Source: Mesorhizobium sangaii
Lineage (GTDB): Bacteria > Pseudomonadota > Alphaproteobacteria > Rhizobiales > Rhizobiaceae
Length of the DNA stretch: 64,000 bases
Direction of reading: 5' to 3'
NCBI RefSeq assembly: GCF_014207355.1
Contig: NZ_JACHEF010000002.1
Location: 930,001-994,000, forward strand
Each line of letters opens with the position of its first letter. Position 1 is the first letter of the stretch. The translations under genes were made by a program, and so were the position numbers. Positions 16,007-24,575 of this stretch are shown piece after piece. The notes under the pieces were generated by a model. It was not told the origin of the DNA, searched no databases, and worked only from the letters and a program-made list of their open reading frames with translations.

Positions 16007-16370
16007 TGTGTTTCTCCTCCACATATTGGTGTCCGGTTGCACCGATCTATCCGGAATCCCCGATCTCCCCGGGGAATCTCTCCCGATTGTCATTTCTGTC
16101 CCGGGCGACGTTTCCCGATTGCTGGAACGTCAAACCTTCTGTTTGAAACAGATGTTCCGGAACGAAAGAACCAAAATATATAGCTGGTGAAATATTTATT
16201 CCATTTTGCCTCCGGGCGTCAAGGGAGATTCCAAAACCGGATGCGCGATTTTCGGATGACGGGCACCGATCACTTCGTCATCCCGGGGACTCCGCGACGC
16301 TGCTTCCCTCCTGCTCGGCCCTGGGAAGACGAAGTTCAGGTTTCTCAGGCAATCTTGAAGGTCGACAGCG
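16007..16370. promoter_or_regulatory. 364-bp regulatory gap upstream of the transporter operon
   Basis: No gene is seen here. Two perfect palindromes stand out: CTGTTT-G-AAACAG (16139-16151) and GTTCCGGAAC (16154-16163). An AT-rich stretch follows (AAAATATATAGC, then AAATATTTATT, up to 16200) that could hold a minus-strand promoter for the binding-protein gene. The palindromes are plausible operators for the LacI-type regulator encoded just upstream. The stretch 16200-16370 shows nothing clear. Confidence 0.5.
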
Positions 16371-17402
16371 CTAGATATTTTCCGGCAGATAGATATCGAA
16401 CGGCAGGAAGGTCTGGCCTGGCGCGTTCGCCGCACCTGTTTCGAGGGCATGTGCCATCAGGTCGACCAGTTCGCGGCAAAGTGCCGCCAGCGGCGTCGAG
16501 ATCACCATCGTCAGGACACCGTCCGCCAAGGCGGAGCGCGATATGGCTGTGATCTCGTTGCAAATAACCGCGGGCATTTCGGCGGGCTTTGCTTGCCTGA
16601 GCGCGGAGACTGCGCCTTCCATGCCGCCGCCGGCGACATAACAGCCGACGAGATCGGGGTGCTGGCCGAGGAGGTCGAGCAGCGTGTCCTGCGTGATCTG
16701 GTTTGCTTCCAGATTGACCAATGTCTCAAGCAAGATGAATTCCGGCGCCTGCTCGCGAAAGAAGGAGCGAAAGCCGATCTCGCGCAGCTCATGGCCATGG
16801 AAGCGATGGCTGCCGACGAAGAGCGCGACCTTGCCCGGCCGTTTGGCGGCCTTCGAAATCATCCAGGCGGCGGTGCGGCCGACCTTGCGGTTGTCGAGGC
16901 CGACATAGCCTTCGCGAATGCCGGCGGCGAAGTCGGACAGCAGGGAAAACACCGGCAGCCCTTTCGCCTTCATCTCCTCGACGGCGACCGTCAGCGTCGG
17001 GTGATCCGGGCCGACCAAGGCGACGGCCCTGCATTTGGCCGCCAGCCTGCGCGCTCGCTCGACGATTTCGTCGGGGGCCAGCGAGTCCGCGAAGTCGATG
17101 ATGGCGACACCGCGGAAACGCGGCGATCGCGACACGGCGAGTTCAAGCTCGCGGGCGAACTCGCTGTAGAAGACATAATTGCCCTTGAGCAGCAGGAAGC
17201 CCAGCCGGTACTCCGGCAATTCATGGCGCATCCGCTGCTTGATCAGGCCGGCCGCGTGATAGCCGATCTCGGTTGCCGCCTCGTAGACGCGGCGTGCCGT
17301 GTCCTCGCGAACCGGCAGCCGGCTGTTGAGCACACGGTCTACCGTGGCAACGCTGACACCGGAGATGCGCGCCAGGTCGGTGATGGTCGGCCGTTTTGCC
17401 AT
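16371..17402 (-). CDS. LacI-family transcriptional regulator
   Basis: A 343-residue regulator with an N-terminal LacI HTH (TITDLARISGVSVATVDRVLN, residues about 5-25) and a periplasmic-binding-protein-like effector domain (YRLGFLLLKGNYVFYSEFAREL; GYVGLDNRKVGRTAAWMI). It stands between the inositol-type transporter operon (same direction, downstream) and the mocDEF-like genes (divergent). It therefore probably controls both, with a cyclitol-type inducer. The ATG at 17402 is the family start; longer in-frame extensions run through the AT-rich promoter region. Palindromes GATAG-AAA-CTATC (17454-17466) and CTGTTT-G-AAACAG (16139-16151) are candidate sites. Confidence 0.88.
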   Translation of the reverse strand: MAKRPTITDLARISGVSVATVDRVLNSRLPVREDTARRVYEAATEIGYHAAGLIKQRMRHELPEYRLGFLLLKGNYVFYSEFARELELAVSRSPRFRGVAIIDFADSLAPDEIVERARRLAAKCRAVALVGPDHPTLTVAVEEMKAKGLPVFSLLSDFAAGIREGYVGLDNRKVGRTAAWMISKAAKRPGKVALFVGSHRFHGHELREIGFRSFFREQAPEFILLETLVNLEANQITQDTLLDLLGQHPDLVGCYVAGGGMEGAVSALRQAKPAEMPAVICNEITAISRSALADGVLTMVISTPLAALCRELVDLMAHALETGAANAPGQTFLPFDIYLPENI

Positions 17403-17442
17403 GCTTGCCTCATCGGGTTGCCTCGCCCGTCTTACATCATTC

Positions 17443-17548
17443 TGATAGGAAATGATAGAAACTATCTTTGTGATGTTGAGTCTATCATGCGTTGGCGTTA
17501 TTTTCAGCCCTCGAAGCCAATGGATATCGGGCATTCGCCTGGCGAATG
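17443..17548. promoter_or_regulatory. Nested palindromes between the LacI regulator and mocD
   Basis: GATAG-AAA-CTATC (17454-17466) sits within a wider TGATAG (17443-17448) / CTATCA (17482-17487) pair. A third perfect palindrome, CATTCGCC-T-GGCGAATG (17532-17548), lies 12 bp before the mocD Shine-Dalgarno. The first two look like LacI-type operators; the third could be an operator or a 5'-UTR hairpin. Confidence 0.55.
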
Positions 17549-17569
17549 TCTTTGCCGTGGGAGGCAATC

Positions 17570-18658
17570 ATGTCCACAACGCCGTCCCGGCGTGACTACA
17601 GCCTGATCGGCCGCGACGCCAAGCTCGCCGTCGAGACCGGCCTGTCTGCGGCCGAGTGGTATCACACCGACATCCCGCGCAAGCAGATGAAGGAGCTGAT
17701 GCAGCGCTCCGACGGACCGGCGATCCGCGATACCATCATCTGGCTCGCCGCCCTGATCCTCAGCGGCGCCGGCGCCGCCTGGTTCTGGGGCACGTGGTGG
17801 TGCGTGCCGTTCTTCTTCGTCTACGGCGTGCTCTACGGCTCATCCACCGATTCACGCTGGCATGAATGCGGCCACGGCACCGCTTTCCGTACGCAGTGGA
17901 TGAATGATGTGATCTATCAGATCGCCTGCTTCATGATCATGCGCAATCCGGTGACCTGGCGCTGGAGCCACACGCGCCACCACACCGACACCATCATCGT
18001 CGGCCGCGATCCGGAAATCTCGGTCATGCGGCCACCGGACCTGGTTCGCGTCGTCCTTGCCTTTGTCGGTGTGCTCGATGCCTGGCATGCAATGAGCGAC
18101 ATGCTGCGCAACGCGGCCGGCAACATCAGCGCGGCCGAAAAGACCTTCATTCCCGAGCAGGAGCAGCCAAGGGCAATCCGCTTCGCCCGCATCTGGACGG
18201 CGATCTATGCCGCCACCATCGCACTGGCGCTCTATACCGGTTCGTTCCTGCCCCTGATGCTGGTCGGCCTGCCCAGGCTCTACGGCGCCTGGCATCATGT
18301 CATGGTCGGGCTGCTGCAGCATGGCGGCCTAGCCGACAACGTCACCGACCACCGCCTCAACAGCCGCACCGTCTACATGAACCAGATCAGCCGATTCATC
18401 TATTGGAACATGAACTACCATGTCGAGCATCACATGTTCCCGATGGTGCCCTATCACGCGCTGCCGAAGCTGCATGAATTGGTCAAGCACGATTTGCCGG
18501 CGCCGACGCCGTCGATCCTGGCCGGCTATCGCGAGATGATCCCGGCCTTCCTGCGCCAATTGCGCAACGAAGACTATTTCCTCAAGCGCGAGCTGCCGCC
18601 CACCGCCAGGCCATATCGCGAGGAATTCCACAACGATGCCGTCGCGGCGGCTGAGTGA
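17570..18658 (+). CDS. mocD: MocD-like membrane di-iron oxygenase (fatty acid desaturase family)
   Basis: A 362-residue integral-membrane enzyme with the three histidine boxes of the desaturase/hydroxylase fold: HECGH (residues 98-102), HTRHH (134-138) and HVEHH near residue 285. Hydrophobic segments lie around residues 55-92 and 205-235. With the following Rieske ferredoxin and reductase it reproduces rhizobial mocDEF, which is reported to demethylate the rhizopine 3-O-methyl-scyllo-inosamine. The ATG at 17570 has GGGAGG 5 bp upstream. The family includes true desaturases, so substrate is inferred from cluster context. Confidence 0.8.
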   Translation: MSTTPSRRDYSLIGRDAKLAVETGLSAAEWYHTDIPRKQMKELMQRSDGPAIRDTIIWLAALILSGAGAAWFWGTWWCVPFFFVYGVLYGSSTDSRWHECGHGTAFRTQWMNDVIYQIACFMIMRNPVTWRWSHTRHHTDTIIVGRDPEISVMRPPDLVRVVLAFVGVLDAWHAMSDMLRNAAGNISAAEKTFIPEQEQPRAIRFARIWTAIYAATIALALYTGSFLPLMLVGLPRLYGAWHHVMVGLLQHGGLADNVTDHRLNSRTVYMNQISRFIYWNMNYHVEHHMFPMVPYHALPKLHELVKHDLPAPTPSILAGYREMIPAFLRQLRNEDYFLKRELPPTARPYREEFHNDAVAAAE

Positions 18659-18692
18659 TCGTGCGGCTATCCGATTTCCACGGGAGGACTGA

Positions 18693-19007
18693 ATGAGCGA
18701 CTGGGTCGAGGCCTGTGCCGCCGGTGACATCGATGAAGAGGATGTGATGCGCTTCGATCATGGCGGCCGCACCTTCGCCATCTATCGCAGCCCGGACGAT
18801 GACTATTTCGCTACCGACGGCCTCTGCACCCACGAAAAGGTGCATCTCGCCGATGGCCTGGTGATGGACGACATCATCGAATGCCCCAAGCACAATGGCC
18901 GCTTCAACTACAAGACCGGGGACGCCCGCGGCGCGCCGGTCTGCGTCAACCTCAGGACCTATCCGGTCAGGGTCGACGCCGGCAAAGTCCTCATCCAGGT
19001 CGGATGA
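18693..19007 (+). CDS. mocE: MocE-family Rieske [2Fe-2S] ferredoxin
   Basis: A 104-residue soluble ferredoxin. The Rieske ligands are C45-T-H47 and C64-P-K-H67, within CTHEKVHLADGLV and CPKHNGRFN. It should pass electrons from the reductase encoded next to the di-iron oxygenase encoded before it. GGGAGG lies 6 bp before the ATG. It starts 34 bp after mocD and its stop overlaps the mocF start (ATGA), so the three are one operon. Confidence 0.9.
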   Translation: MSDWVEACAAGDIDEEDVMRFDHGGRTFAIYRSPDDDYFATDGLCTHEKVHLADGLVMDDIIECPKHNGRFNYKTGDARGAPVCVNLRTYPVRVDAGKVLIQVG

Positions 19008-20242
19008 CCGCTATGACGCGAGGGATGGTCATCATCGGGGCCGGAGAATGCGGCGGCCGGGCAGCCTTGGCCCTGCGCGATCTCGGCTATGAGGGGCCGG
19101 TGACGCTGGTCGGCGACGAGCCGCATCTGCCCTACGAACGCCCGCCTCTGTCCAAGGAGGCGATGGCCAGCGAGGCGCCCGAAATCAAGGCGATCGCCAG
19201 TGATGTGTTGCTGGCTGAAAAGTCGATCCGCCATATCCATTCCGTCCAGGCCGTGGCGATCGATCGTGCTGCGCATATGGTGCGTCTGTCAGACGGTTCA
19301 GTCCTGCCTTACGACAAGCTCTTGCTGGCAACCGGTTCGACCCCGCGCAAGCTGCCGATGCCGGGATTGGGTTCGCGCTGCGTCTATCTCCGCACCTTCG
19401 CCGATGCGTTGGCCATTCGCGCCCATCTCAGTGCCGGCAACCGTATCGCCATTGTCGGCGGCGGCTTCATCGGCCTCGAGCTCGCCGCCGCGGCCCGCAA
19501 GCTCGGCGCTTCGGTCACCGTCATCGAGGCGCAGCCACGCATCCTGATGCGTGGCGTGCCGGCCGAGATCGCCGGAATCATTCATGCTGCTCATGTTGCC
19601 GAGGGCGTGAGAATCTTGTGCGGCGACGGGATCGCGTCTGTTGCCGACGACGGCAAGGAGGTGTGCATCGCGCTTGCCGGCGGACAGCAGATCGCAGCCG
19701 ACCTCGCGATCATCGGCATTGGCGCCGTGCCGGTGACCGGGCTGGCAGCCGAAGCCGGGTTGACGATCGACAACGGCATTGCTGTCGATGCGCAGCTGCG
19801 CAGCAGCGATCCCGACATCTTCGCCGCCGGCGATTGCTGCTCGTTTCCGCTTGCAGTCTATGGCGGCCGCCGGGTGCGGCTGGAAGCCTGGCGCAACGCC
19901 CAGGAGCAGGGCGCGCTGGCGGCCAGGAACATGTTGGGGGCCGGCGAGGCGCATGCCGCGGTGCCGTGGTTCTGGTCGGATCAGTATGGCTTGTCCCTGC
20001 AGATCGCCGGGCTTTCCGACGAAGGCCGCAGCGTCGTGCGCCGCGATCTCGGCGACGGCGCCTTCATTCTCTTCCATCTGGCTGAAGACGGCAGACTGGT
20101 GGCGGCCAGCGGCATCGGTCCCGGCAATGCGGTCGCCCGCGACATCAGGCTCGCCGAAATGCTGATCGGCAAGCGGGCGAAGCCGGCACGGGAAGCACTC
20201 GGCTCGCAGGCCATCAAGCTGAAGTCGTTGCTGGCGGCGTAG
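19004..20242 (+). CDS. mocF: MocF-like FAD-dependent ferredoxin reductase
   Basis: A 412-residue pyridine nucleotide-disulfide-type reductase. It has an FAD motif GAGECGGRAALALRDLG near the N-terminus, YERPPLSKEAM, LLLATGSTPR, an NAD motif IVGGGFIGLELAAAARKLG (near residue 150) and the FAD-binding DIFAAGDCC. It oxidises NADH and reduces the MocE ferredoxin. The start overlaps the mocE stop by 4 bp; other ATGs at 19013 and 19025 are possible. Similar reductases serve many ring-hydroxylating systems, and the operon context supports MocF. Confidence 0.85.
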   Translation: MTAMTRGMVIIGAGECGGRAALALRDLGYEGPVTLVGDEPHLPYERPPLSKEAMASEAPEIKAIASDVLLAEKSIRHIHSVQAVAIDRAAHMVRLSDGSVLPYDKLLLATGSTPRKLPMPGLGSRCVYLRTFADALAIRAHLSAGNRIAIVGGGFIGLELAAAARKLGASVTVIEAQPRILMRGVPAEIAGIIHAAHVAEGVRILCGDGIASVADDGKEVCIALAGGQQIAADLAIIGIGAVPVTGLAAEAGLTIDNGIAVDAQLRSSDPDIFAAGDCCSFPLAVYGGRRVRLEAWRNAQEQGALAARNMLGAGEAHAAVPWFWSDQYGLSLQIAGLSDEGRSVVRRDLGDGAFILFHLAEDGRLVAASGIGPGNAVARDIRLAEMLIGKRAKPAREALGSQAIKLKSLLAA

Positions 20243-20302
20243 CGAAAGCCGAAAGTGGGACGACGTCGGTTCCGGCTCAAAAGCCTGAAACCGCAATGCA
20301 TC

Positions 20303-21262
20303 CTAGAAAAGCGCCTTCAGCTCCGGCAGCTTGTCGTTGACCAGCCAGCCGTAATAATTCTCCTCGGGTAGCTTTTCCGGCTCGCCGGCGGCGCGGCGCT
20401 TGTCGTTCTCCGTCTTCAGCGCGTCGGCGCGCTGCTCCGGATTGCCGACATTGTAGAGCGTGGCGGTGAGCCCGGGATTTCCCGAAATGTCGAAGCCGGC
20501 AATGTTCTTGTAGGCGTCGATCGATTTCCGGATCGTCGCCGCGACGTAAGGCAGCGTCAGGTCGGGATCCATGATGGTCTTGTAGACCGAGTTGGGATCG
20601 GCGACGTCGAGCTTCGGCAGGCCCGAAACCTTGTGCACGAGATCGCTCATCTGCAAGGCTGTCAGCGGGTTGAGCTGGCCGAGGCCGAAAGTCTGGCCGG
20701 CATAATAGGGCTGGAAAAAGGTGGCGCCGAAACGGTTGTCGGGGAAGCTCTCGCCACCGACGCTTCTGCCGCGAAACGAATGGTTCCACACCTGCTCGCG
20801 GCATTCCCACAGATCATAGCTGTCCGACACCCCAGCGCATTTCTTGAATTCCGGCCGCTGCACGAAATCGGTGATGTCTTCGCCGTCATAGGCGAAGGAC
20901 AGCTTGCTGGAGAGATAGGAAATCGCCTTGACGTAGTAGGTCTGCAGCCGGTCGTAGGCGTCGACATTGTAGGTGTGCTCACCGACGATGGCGCCGACAA
21001 TGTGCAGGGGATCGATGCCGTAGGCGGCGGCGGCCTTCTTGATCTTGCCGCGCAGGTCGGCGTCGTTCTGCAGCAAGGCGTAGACCTTGCGGTACTTTGC
21101 CTGGAAGGTGGTGTTGGTGGCCTGCGTGCGCCGGCTCGAAGCGCCAGGAATATCCGGCTGCTCGGCATTGCGGTTTCCCGGCGGCACCAATGTCGCCGCA
21201 TCGGCGGCGAACAGCGTCGCCGCCAGCGTCAAGCCGAGAATGACCAGGATCAGTTTTTTCAT
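20303..21262 (-). CDS. DUF1402 family protein, exported
   Basis: A 319-residue protein with a signal peptide (MKKLILVILGLTLAATLFAADA). The rest is a rhizobial DUF1402 sequence with AYGIDPLHIVGAIVGEHTYNVD (residues about 80-100) and GQTFGLGQLNPLTALQMSD. The GEHTYN and GLGQLNP pattern recalls lysozyme-like or lytic transglycosylase folds (catalytic Glu, then GxxQ), so a cell-wall role in the periplasm is possible. The ATG at 21262 is chosen because the signal peptide starts there. Stands alone between mocF and hslU. Confidence 0.82.
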   Translation of the reverse strand: MKKLILVILGLTLAATLFAADAATLVPPGNRNAEQPDIPGASSRRTQATNTTFQAKYRKVYALLQNDADLRGKIKKAAAAYGIDPLHIVGAIVGEHTYNVDAYDRLQTYYVKAISYLSSKLSFAYDGEDITDFVQRPEFKKCAGVSDSYDLWECREQVWNHSFRGRSVGGESFPDNRFGATFFQPYYAGQTFGLGQLNPLTALQMSDLVHKVSGLPKLDVADPNSVYKTIMDPDLTLPYVAATIRKSIDAYKNIAGFDISGNPGLTATLYNVGNPEQRADALKTENDKRRAAGEPEKLPEENYYGWLVNDKLPELKALF

Positions 21263-21348
21263 GCGCCGCCGCCTGCAGATATTGCCGCGCAAACTAGGTA
21301 GTGCTCTTGGTCGAGTCGAGAGCGCCCCATCCGCCGGCAAGACGAAAG

Positions 21349-21374
21349 GTGGCCAGATGGTGCCATCTGGCCAC
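21349..21374. repeat. 12-bp perfect inverted repeat
   Basis: GTGGCCAGATGG (21349-21360) and CCATCTGGCCAC (21363-21374) flank 2 bp. It lies between the DUF1402 and hslU genes and upstream of the DUF1402 start. It could be a regulatory site or a remnant of a small palindromic element. No T-run follows. Confidence 0.55.
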
Positions 21375-21419
21375 ACATGATTCTGTTTGCCGGACTGTGT
21401 TGCGTCACTTTGAAGAAGC

Positions 21420-21443
21420 CGGCGCCGGGATGACCCGGCGCCG
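21420..21443 (-). terminator. Probable hslU terminator
   Basis: CGGCGCCGGG (21420-21429) and CCCGGCGCCG (21434-21443) form a perfect 10-bp stem with a 4-nt loop, directly after the hslU stop at 21448. The minus-strand run after the stem (GCTTCTTC) is only moderately T-rich. Confidence 0.6.
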
Positions 21444-21447
21444 TCCT

Positions 21448-22761
21448 TTAAAGGATGAATCGCGACAAATCTGTGTTTCTGGAGAGGTCGCCGACATGCT
21501 TTTCCACATAGGCGGCGTCGATGGTGACCGCAGTGCCGTTGCGGTCGGGCGCGTCATAGGAGATCTCGTCCAGCACCCGCTCCATCACCGTCTGCAGCCG
21601 CCTGGCGCCGATATTCTCGACGCTGTCATTGAGGTCGACGGCTATGCCGGCCAGCGAATCGATGGCGTCATCGGTGAAGGTCAGGTCGACGCCCTCGGTC
21701 TTCATCAGCGCGATATACTGTTTGATCAGGCTGGCTTCGGTCTCGGTCAGGATGCGGACGAAATCGTCCTTCTCCAGCGCCCGCAGTTCGACCCGAATCG
21801 GCAGGCGGCCCTGCAATTCCGGCAACAGGTCCGACGGCTTCGAGACATGGAACGCCCCGGAGGCGATGAACAGGATGTGGTCGGTCTTCAACGGCCCATA
21901 TTTGGTCGCCACCGTGGTGCCTTCGATCAGCGGCAGCAGGTCGCGCTGCACGCCTTCGCGGGAAACGCCGGCGCCCATGCCGCCTTCACGCGACGCGATC
22001 TTGTCGATCTCGTCGAGAAAGACGATGCCGTCATTCTCGGTCGCATCCAGCGCCCGGCGCACCACCACCTCCTGGTCGAGCAGCTTGTCGGACTCGTCGC
22101 CGACCAGAAGCGCGTAGGACTCCTTGACCGTCGTCTTGCGCGTCTTGGTCTTCTTGCCGCCCATCGCCTTCGACAGCATGTCGTTGATATTCAGCACGCC
22201 GATATTGGCGCCCGGCATGCCGGGGATTTCGAAGCCGGGCATGCCGCCATTGCCGGTGTCGGCCACTTCGATCTCGATCTCCTTGTCGTCGAGTTCGCCG
22301 TCGCGCAATTTCTTGCGGAAGCTATCGCGCGTGGCCGGGCTCGCCGTCTTGCCGACCAGCGCCTCCAGCACGCGTTCCTCGGCGTTGATATGGGCGCGTG
22401 CCTTGACGTCCTCGCGCATCTTCTCGCGCACCAGGCCGATGGCGATCTCGACCAGGTCGCGGATGATCTGTTCGACATCGCGGCCGACATAGCCGACTTC
22501 GGTGAACTTGGTCGCCTCGACCTTGACGAAAGGCGCCCCGGCAAGGCGCGCCAGTCTGCGTGAAATCTCGGTCTTGCCGACGCCCGTCGGCCCGATCATC
22601 AGGATGTTCTTCGGCATCACCTCTTCGCGCATCTGGCCTTCCAGCTGCTGGCGGCGCCAGCGATTGCGCAAGGCGATGGCCACGGCGCGCTTGGCGTCCT
22701 TCTGGCCGATGATGAAGCGGTCGAGTTCCGAAACGATTTCGCGGGGAGAGAATGTGCTCAT
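21448..22761 (-). CDS. hslU: ATP-dependent protease ATPase subunit HslU
   Basis: HslU is the AAA+ unfoldase that feeds proteins into the HslV peptidase in the cytosol. The 437-residue protein has Walker [11 protein letters not shown] (near residue 57), Walker [12 protein letters not shown] and the sensor and C-terminal region ending DLSRFIL, whose C-terminus docks in HslV. Start [16 protein letters not shown] at 22761 is preferred over an ATG 5 codons upstream because it matches homologues. hslV is not adjacent: three unrelated genes (22766-25123) lie between them, all on the same strand. Confidence 0.96.
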   Translation of the reverse strand: MSTFSPREIVSELDRFIIGQKDAKRAVAIALRNRWRRQQLEGQMREEVMPKNILMIGPTGVGKTEISRRLARLAGAPFVKVEATKFTEVGYVGRDVEQIIRDLVEIAIGLVREKMREDVKARAHINAEERVLEALVGKTASPATRDSFRKKLRDGELDDKEIEIEVADTGNGGMPGFEIPGMPGANIGVLNINDMLSKAMGGKKTKTRKTTVKESYALLVGDESDKLLDQEVVVRRALDATENDGIVFLDEIDKIASREGGMGAGVSREGVQRDLLPLIEGTTVATKYGPLKTDHILFIASGAFHVSKPSDLLPELQGRLPIRVELRALEKDDFVRILTETEASLIKQYIALMKTEGVDLTFTDDAIDSLAGIAVDLNDSVENIGARRLQTVMERVLDEISYDAPDRNGTAVTIDAAYVEKHVGDLSRNTDLSRFIL

Positions 22762-22765
22762 ATCA

Positions 22766-23365
22766 CTAAATTCCACTTTGCCACTGCTTGATGGCCTCGA
22801 ACGGATGCAGCAGCATGATCACGTTGAGTGTCAGATTGTCCCGGATGAGATAGCCGGTACCGAGTTCGAAGATGATGGCGAGGCTGACGATCACCCATAT
22901 AGGTAGCCTTCGCGCCATCACAAATCCCAGCACCATGGCCAGTGTGTCCGACACCGAATTGATGATGCTGTCGCCGTAATAGTTGAGCGAGATCGTGCCG
23001 GCGCGGTAGCGCTCGATGATGAACGGGCTGTTTTCCAGCAACTCCCAGCCGCCTTCGATGAGGACCGCGAACGCCAGCCTCAAGCCGATCGGCGAACGCG
23101 GAAACAGGAACCGTGCCAGCGCGTAGAACAGGAACCCGTGGATGATGTGCGAGAACGTGTACCAGTCCGAAATGTGCTGGGAGTTCTCGGAACTGTTCAC
23201 CACGCCGTGCCAGAGCTTGATGTAACCGCAGGTGCAGATCGGCGGATGACCCATGCCGTAAAGGGCTCCGGCCTGGAAGATGAGCAGGGCCAGGACAAGC
23301 AGCAGCCCCATTCGCCAGCTGTCTTCATAGGCCGAGTAGCTGTTGTCGTCGCCCGATGCGTTCAT
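22766..23365 (-). CDS. DUF2585 (UPF0314) family membrane protein
   Basis: A 199-residue inner-membrane protein with about 5 hydrophobic segments, at roughly residues 20-37, 70-88, 95-110, 135-150 and 155-172. Conserved stretches [23 protein letters not shown] and [18 protein letters not shown] are typical of the Rhizobiales UPF0314/DUF2585 family. Function is unknown. Its stop lies 4 bp before the hslU start, so the two are probably translationally coupled and co-transcribed. Confidence 0.85.
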   Translation of the reverse strand: MNASGDDNSYSAYEDSWRMGLLLVLALLIFQAGALYGMGHPPICTCGYIKLWHGVVNSSENSQHISDWYTFSHIIHGFLFYALARFLFPRSPIGLRLAFAVLIEGGWELLENSPFIIERYRAGTISLNYYGDSIINSVSDTLAMVLGFVMARRLPIWVIVSLAIIFELGTGYLIRDNLTLNVIMLLHPFEAIKQWQSGI

Positions 23366-23414
23366 GCCCTATTGCCTCTCTTCCGCGTCGCCGTCTCGAC
23401 CATCACAAAGCCCG

Positions 23415-24575
23415 TCACGCCTTCAGCGGCGGTAGCCGCCGGATCACGGCCGCCGGCAAGGTGGGTTTGACGACAATGCGCCGGATACGCTGCCAGCCAG
23501 CCCCGAACAGAATAATCAGCGCGCCGACAACGACCAGGATCAAGGCAAAAGGCGGTATGCCCGTCGAATCGGAGGCGGAATTCACCAGATAATAGATGCC
23601 CAGCGAGCCGAAGTAAGCCAACGTAGGAACCAGAAGCGAACGGCGGTCTATGGCGAGCGCGACATAGAGGAAGCCAAGGATCAGGATCGTCAGCATAATG
23701 GTTGCATTGGCGTCCGGCGCGATATGTCCGAATACGACGTTCTGGCCGGTTGCCATGATAAAGAGCGGATGCACCAGCATGGGCGCCGAGACGACATGCA
23801 GCCAGAAAGCGCAATCGGACCAGATCTTGCGTCGATCCCTATCGTAAATGTCAAAAGCTACACCCGTTGCGAACACGATCAGGCCGCAGATCAGCGGCAT
23901 GTAAAGTGCCGCGCGGAGCAATTCGGGAACATCCTCAAGGCGCGGCGGCGCAATCGCGCCCGTTGTCACACTGTCATACAGGATTATCGCCGTTTGCAAG
24001 AAGGCAAGCAGTGTGAAGGCGATCGCGATAACCCCGGCAATGATGGGGACGCGAAAGCGCCAGAAATAGATCGCCGCCGCGATTATTCCTCCGCCCAGGA
24101 ACAGATACCCGGCCCGGGACGCCGTCTGGCGCAACGCCAATAGCTGCCAGATAGTCTCTGGCTTGCGTATGCCGAAGCTGGCCTCCACCTGTAGCGCCAG
24201 AACGACCAGAGTGGCGGCCATGAAAATCACGGCAAGCACGGACGACGATAACTTCATCCGGTGCTGACGCGTGACAATTTCGGCGAGCCCCCAGGCGAAA
24301 ACCGCGAGGATGCCAGCGATCCAGAATGTCTGGCCTGGAAGCAAGGTGGTGAGTACAAAGAAGAAGCCGGCGCTGAGCAGAACGGTTCCCACCGTGACGA
24401 ACAGATCATTGCCGCCGCCGACCAGCCGCAGGTTTTCCTCGTCACCCTCGTCATCGGCGCGCCTAGCCTCGGGGGCGAGAGCGACCGCGCGCTCCATGAC
24501 CTCCAGCTGATCCCGCGTGATTTGCGAGATCAGACCTGCTGCGACTGCCTTGTCGAGTGTTTCAGCGCTGATCAA
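23415..24575 (-). CDS. Multi-pass membrane protein of unknown function
   Basis: A 386-residue protein with a cytosolic N-terminal segment (about residues 1-60, rich in acidic residues around EARRADDEGDEE) and about 10 membrane spans to the C-terminus (first FVTVGTVLLSAGFFFVLTTLL). I do not recognise a characterised family; the layout recalls DUF2157-like predicted membrane proteins. It probably begins at TTG 24575, which overlaps the stop of the acetyltransferase gene (TTGA) and has AGGAGG 4 bp upstream. The overlap makes co-translation with that gene likely. Function unknown. Confidence 0.75.
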   Translation of the reverse strand: MISAETLDKAVAAGLISQITRDQLEVMERAVALAPEARRADDEGDEENLRLVGGGNDLFVTVGTVLLSAGFFFVLTTLLPGQTFWIAGILAVFAWGLAEIVTRQHRMKLSSSVLAVIFMAATLVVLALQVEASFGIRKPETIWQLLALRQTASRAGYLFLGGGIIAAAIYFWRFRVPIIAGVIAIAFTLLAFLQTAIILYDSVTTGAIAPPRLEDVPELLRAALYMPLICGLIVFATGVAFDIYDRDRRKIWSDCAFWLHVVSAPMLVHPLFIMATGQNVVFGHIAPDANATIMLTILILGFLYVALAIDRRSLLVPTLAYFGSLGIYYLVNSASDSTGIPPFALILVVVGALIILFGAGWQRIRRIVVKPTLPAAVIRRLPPLKA

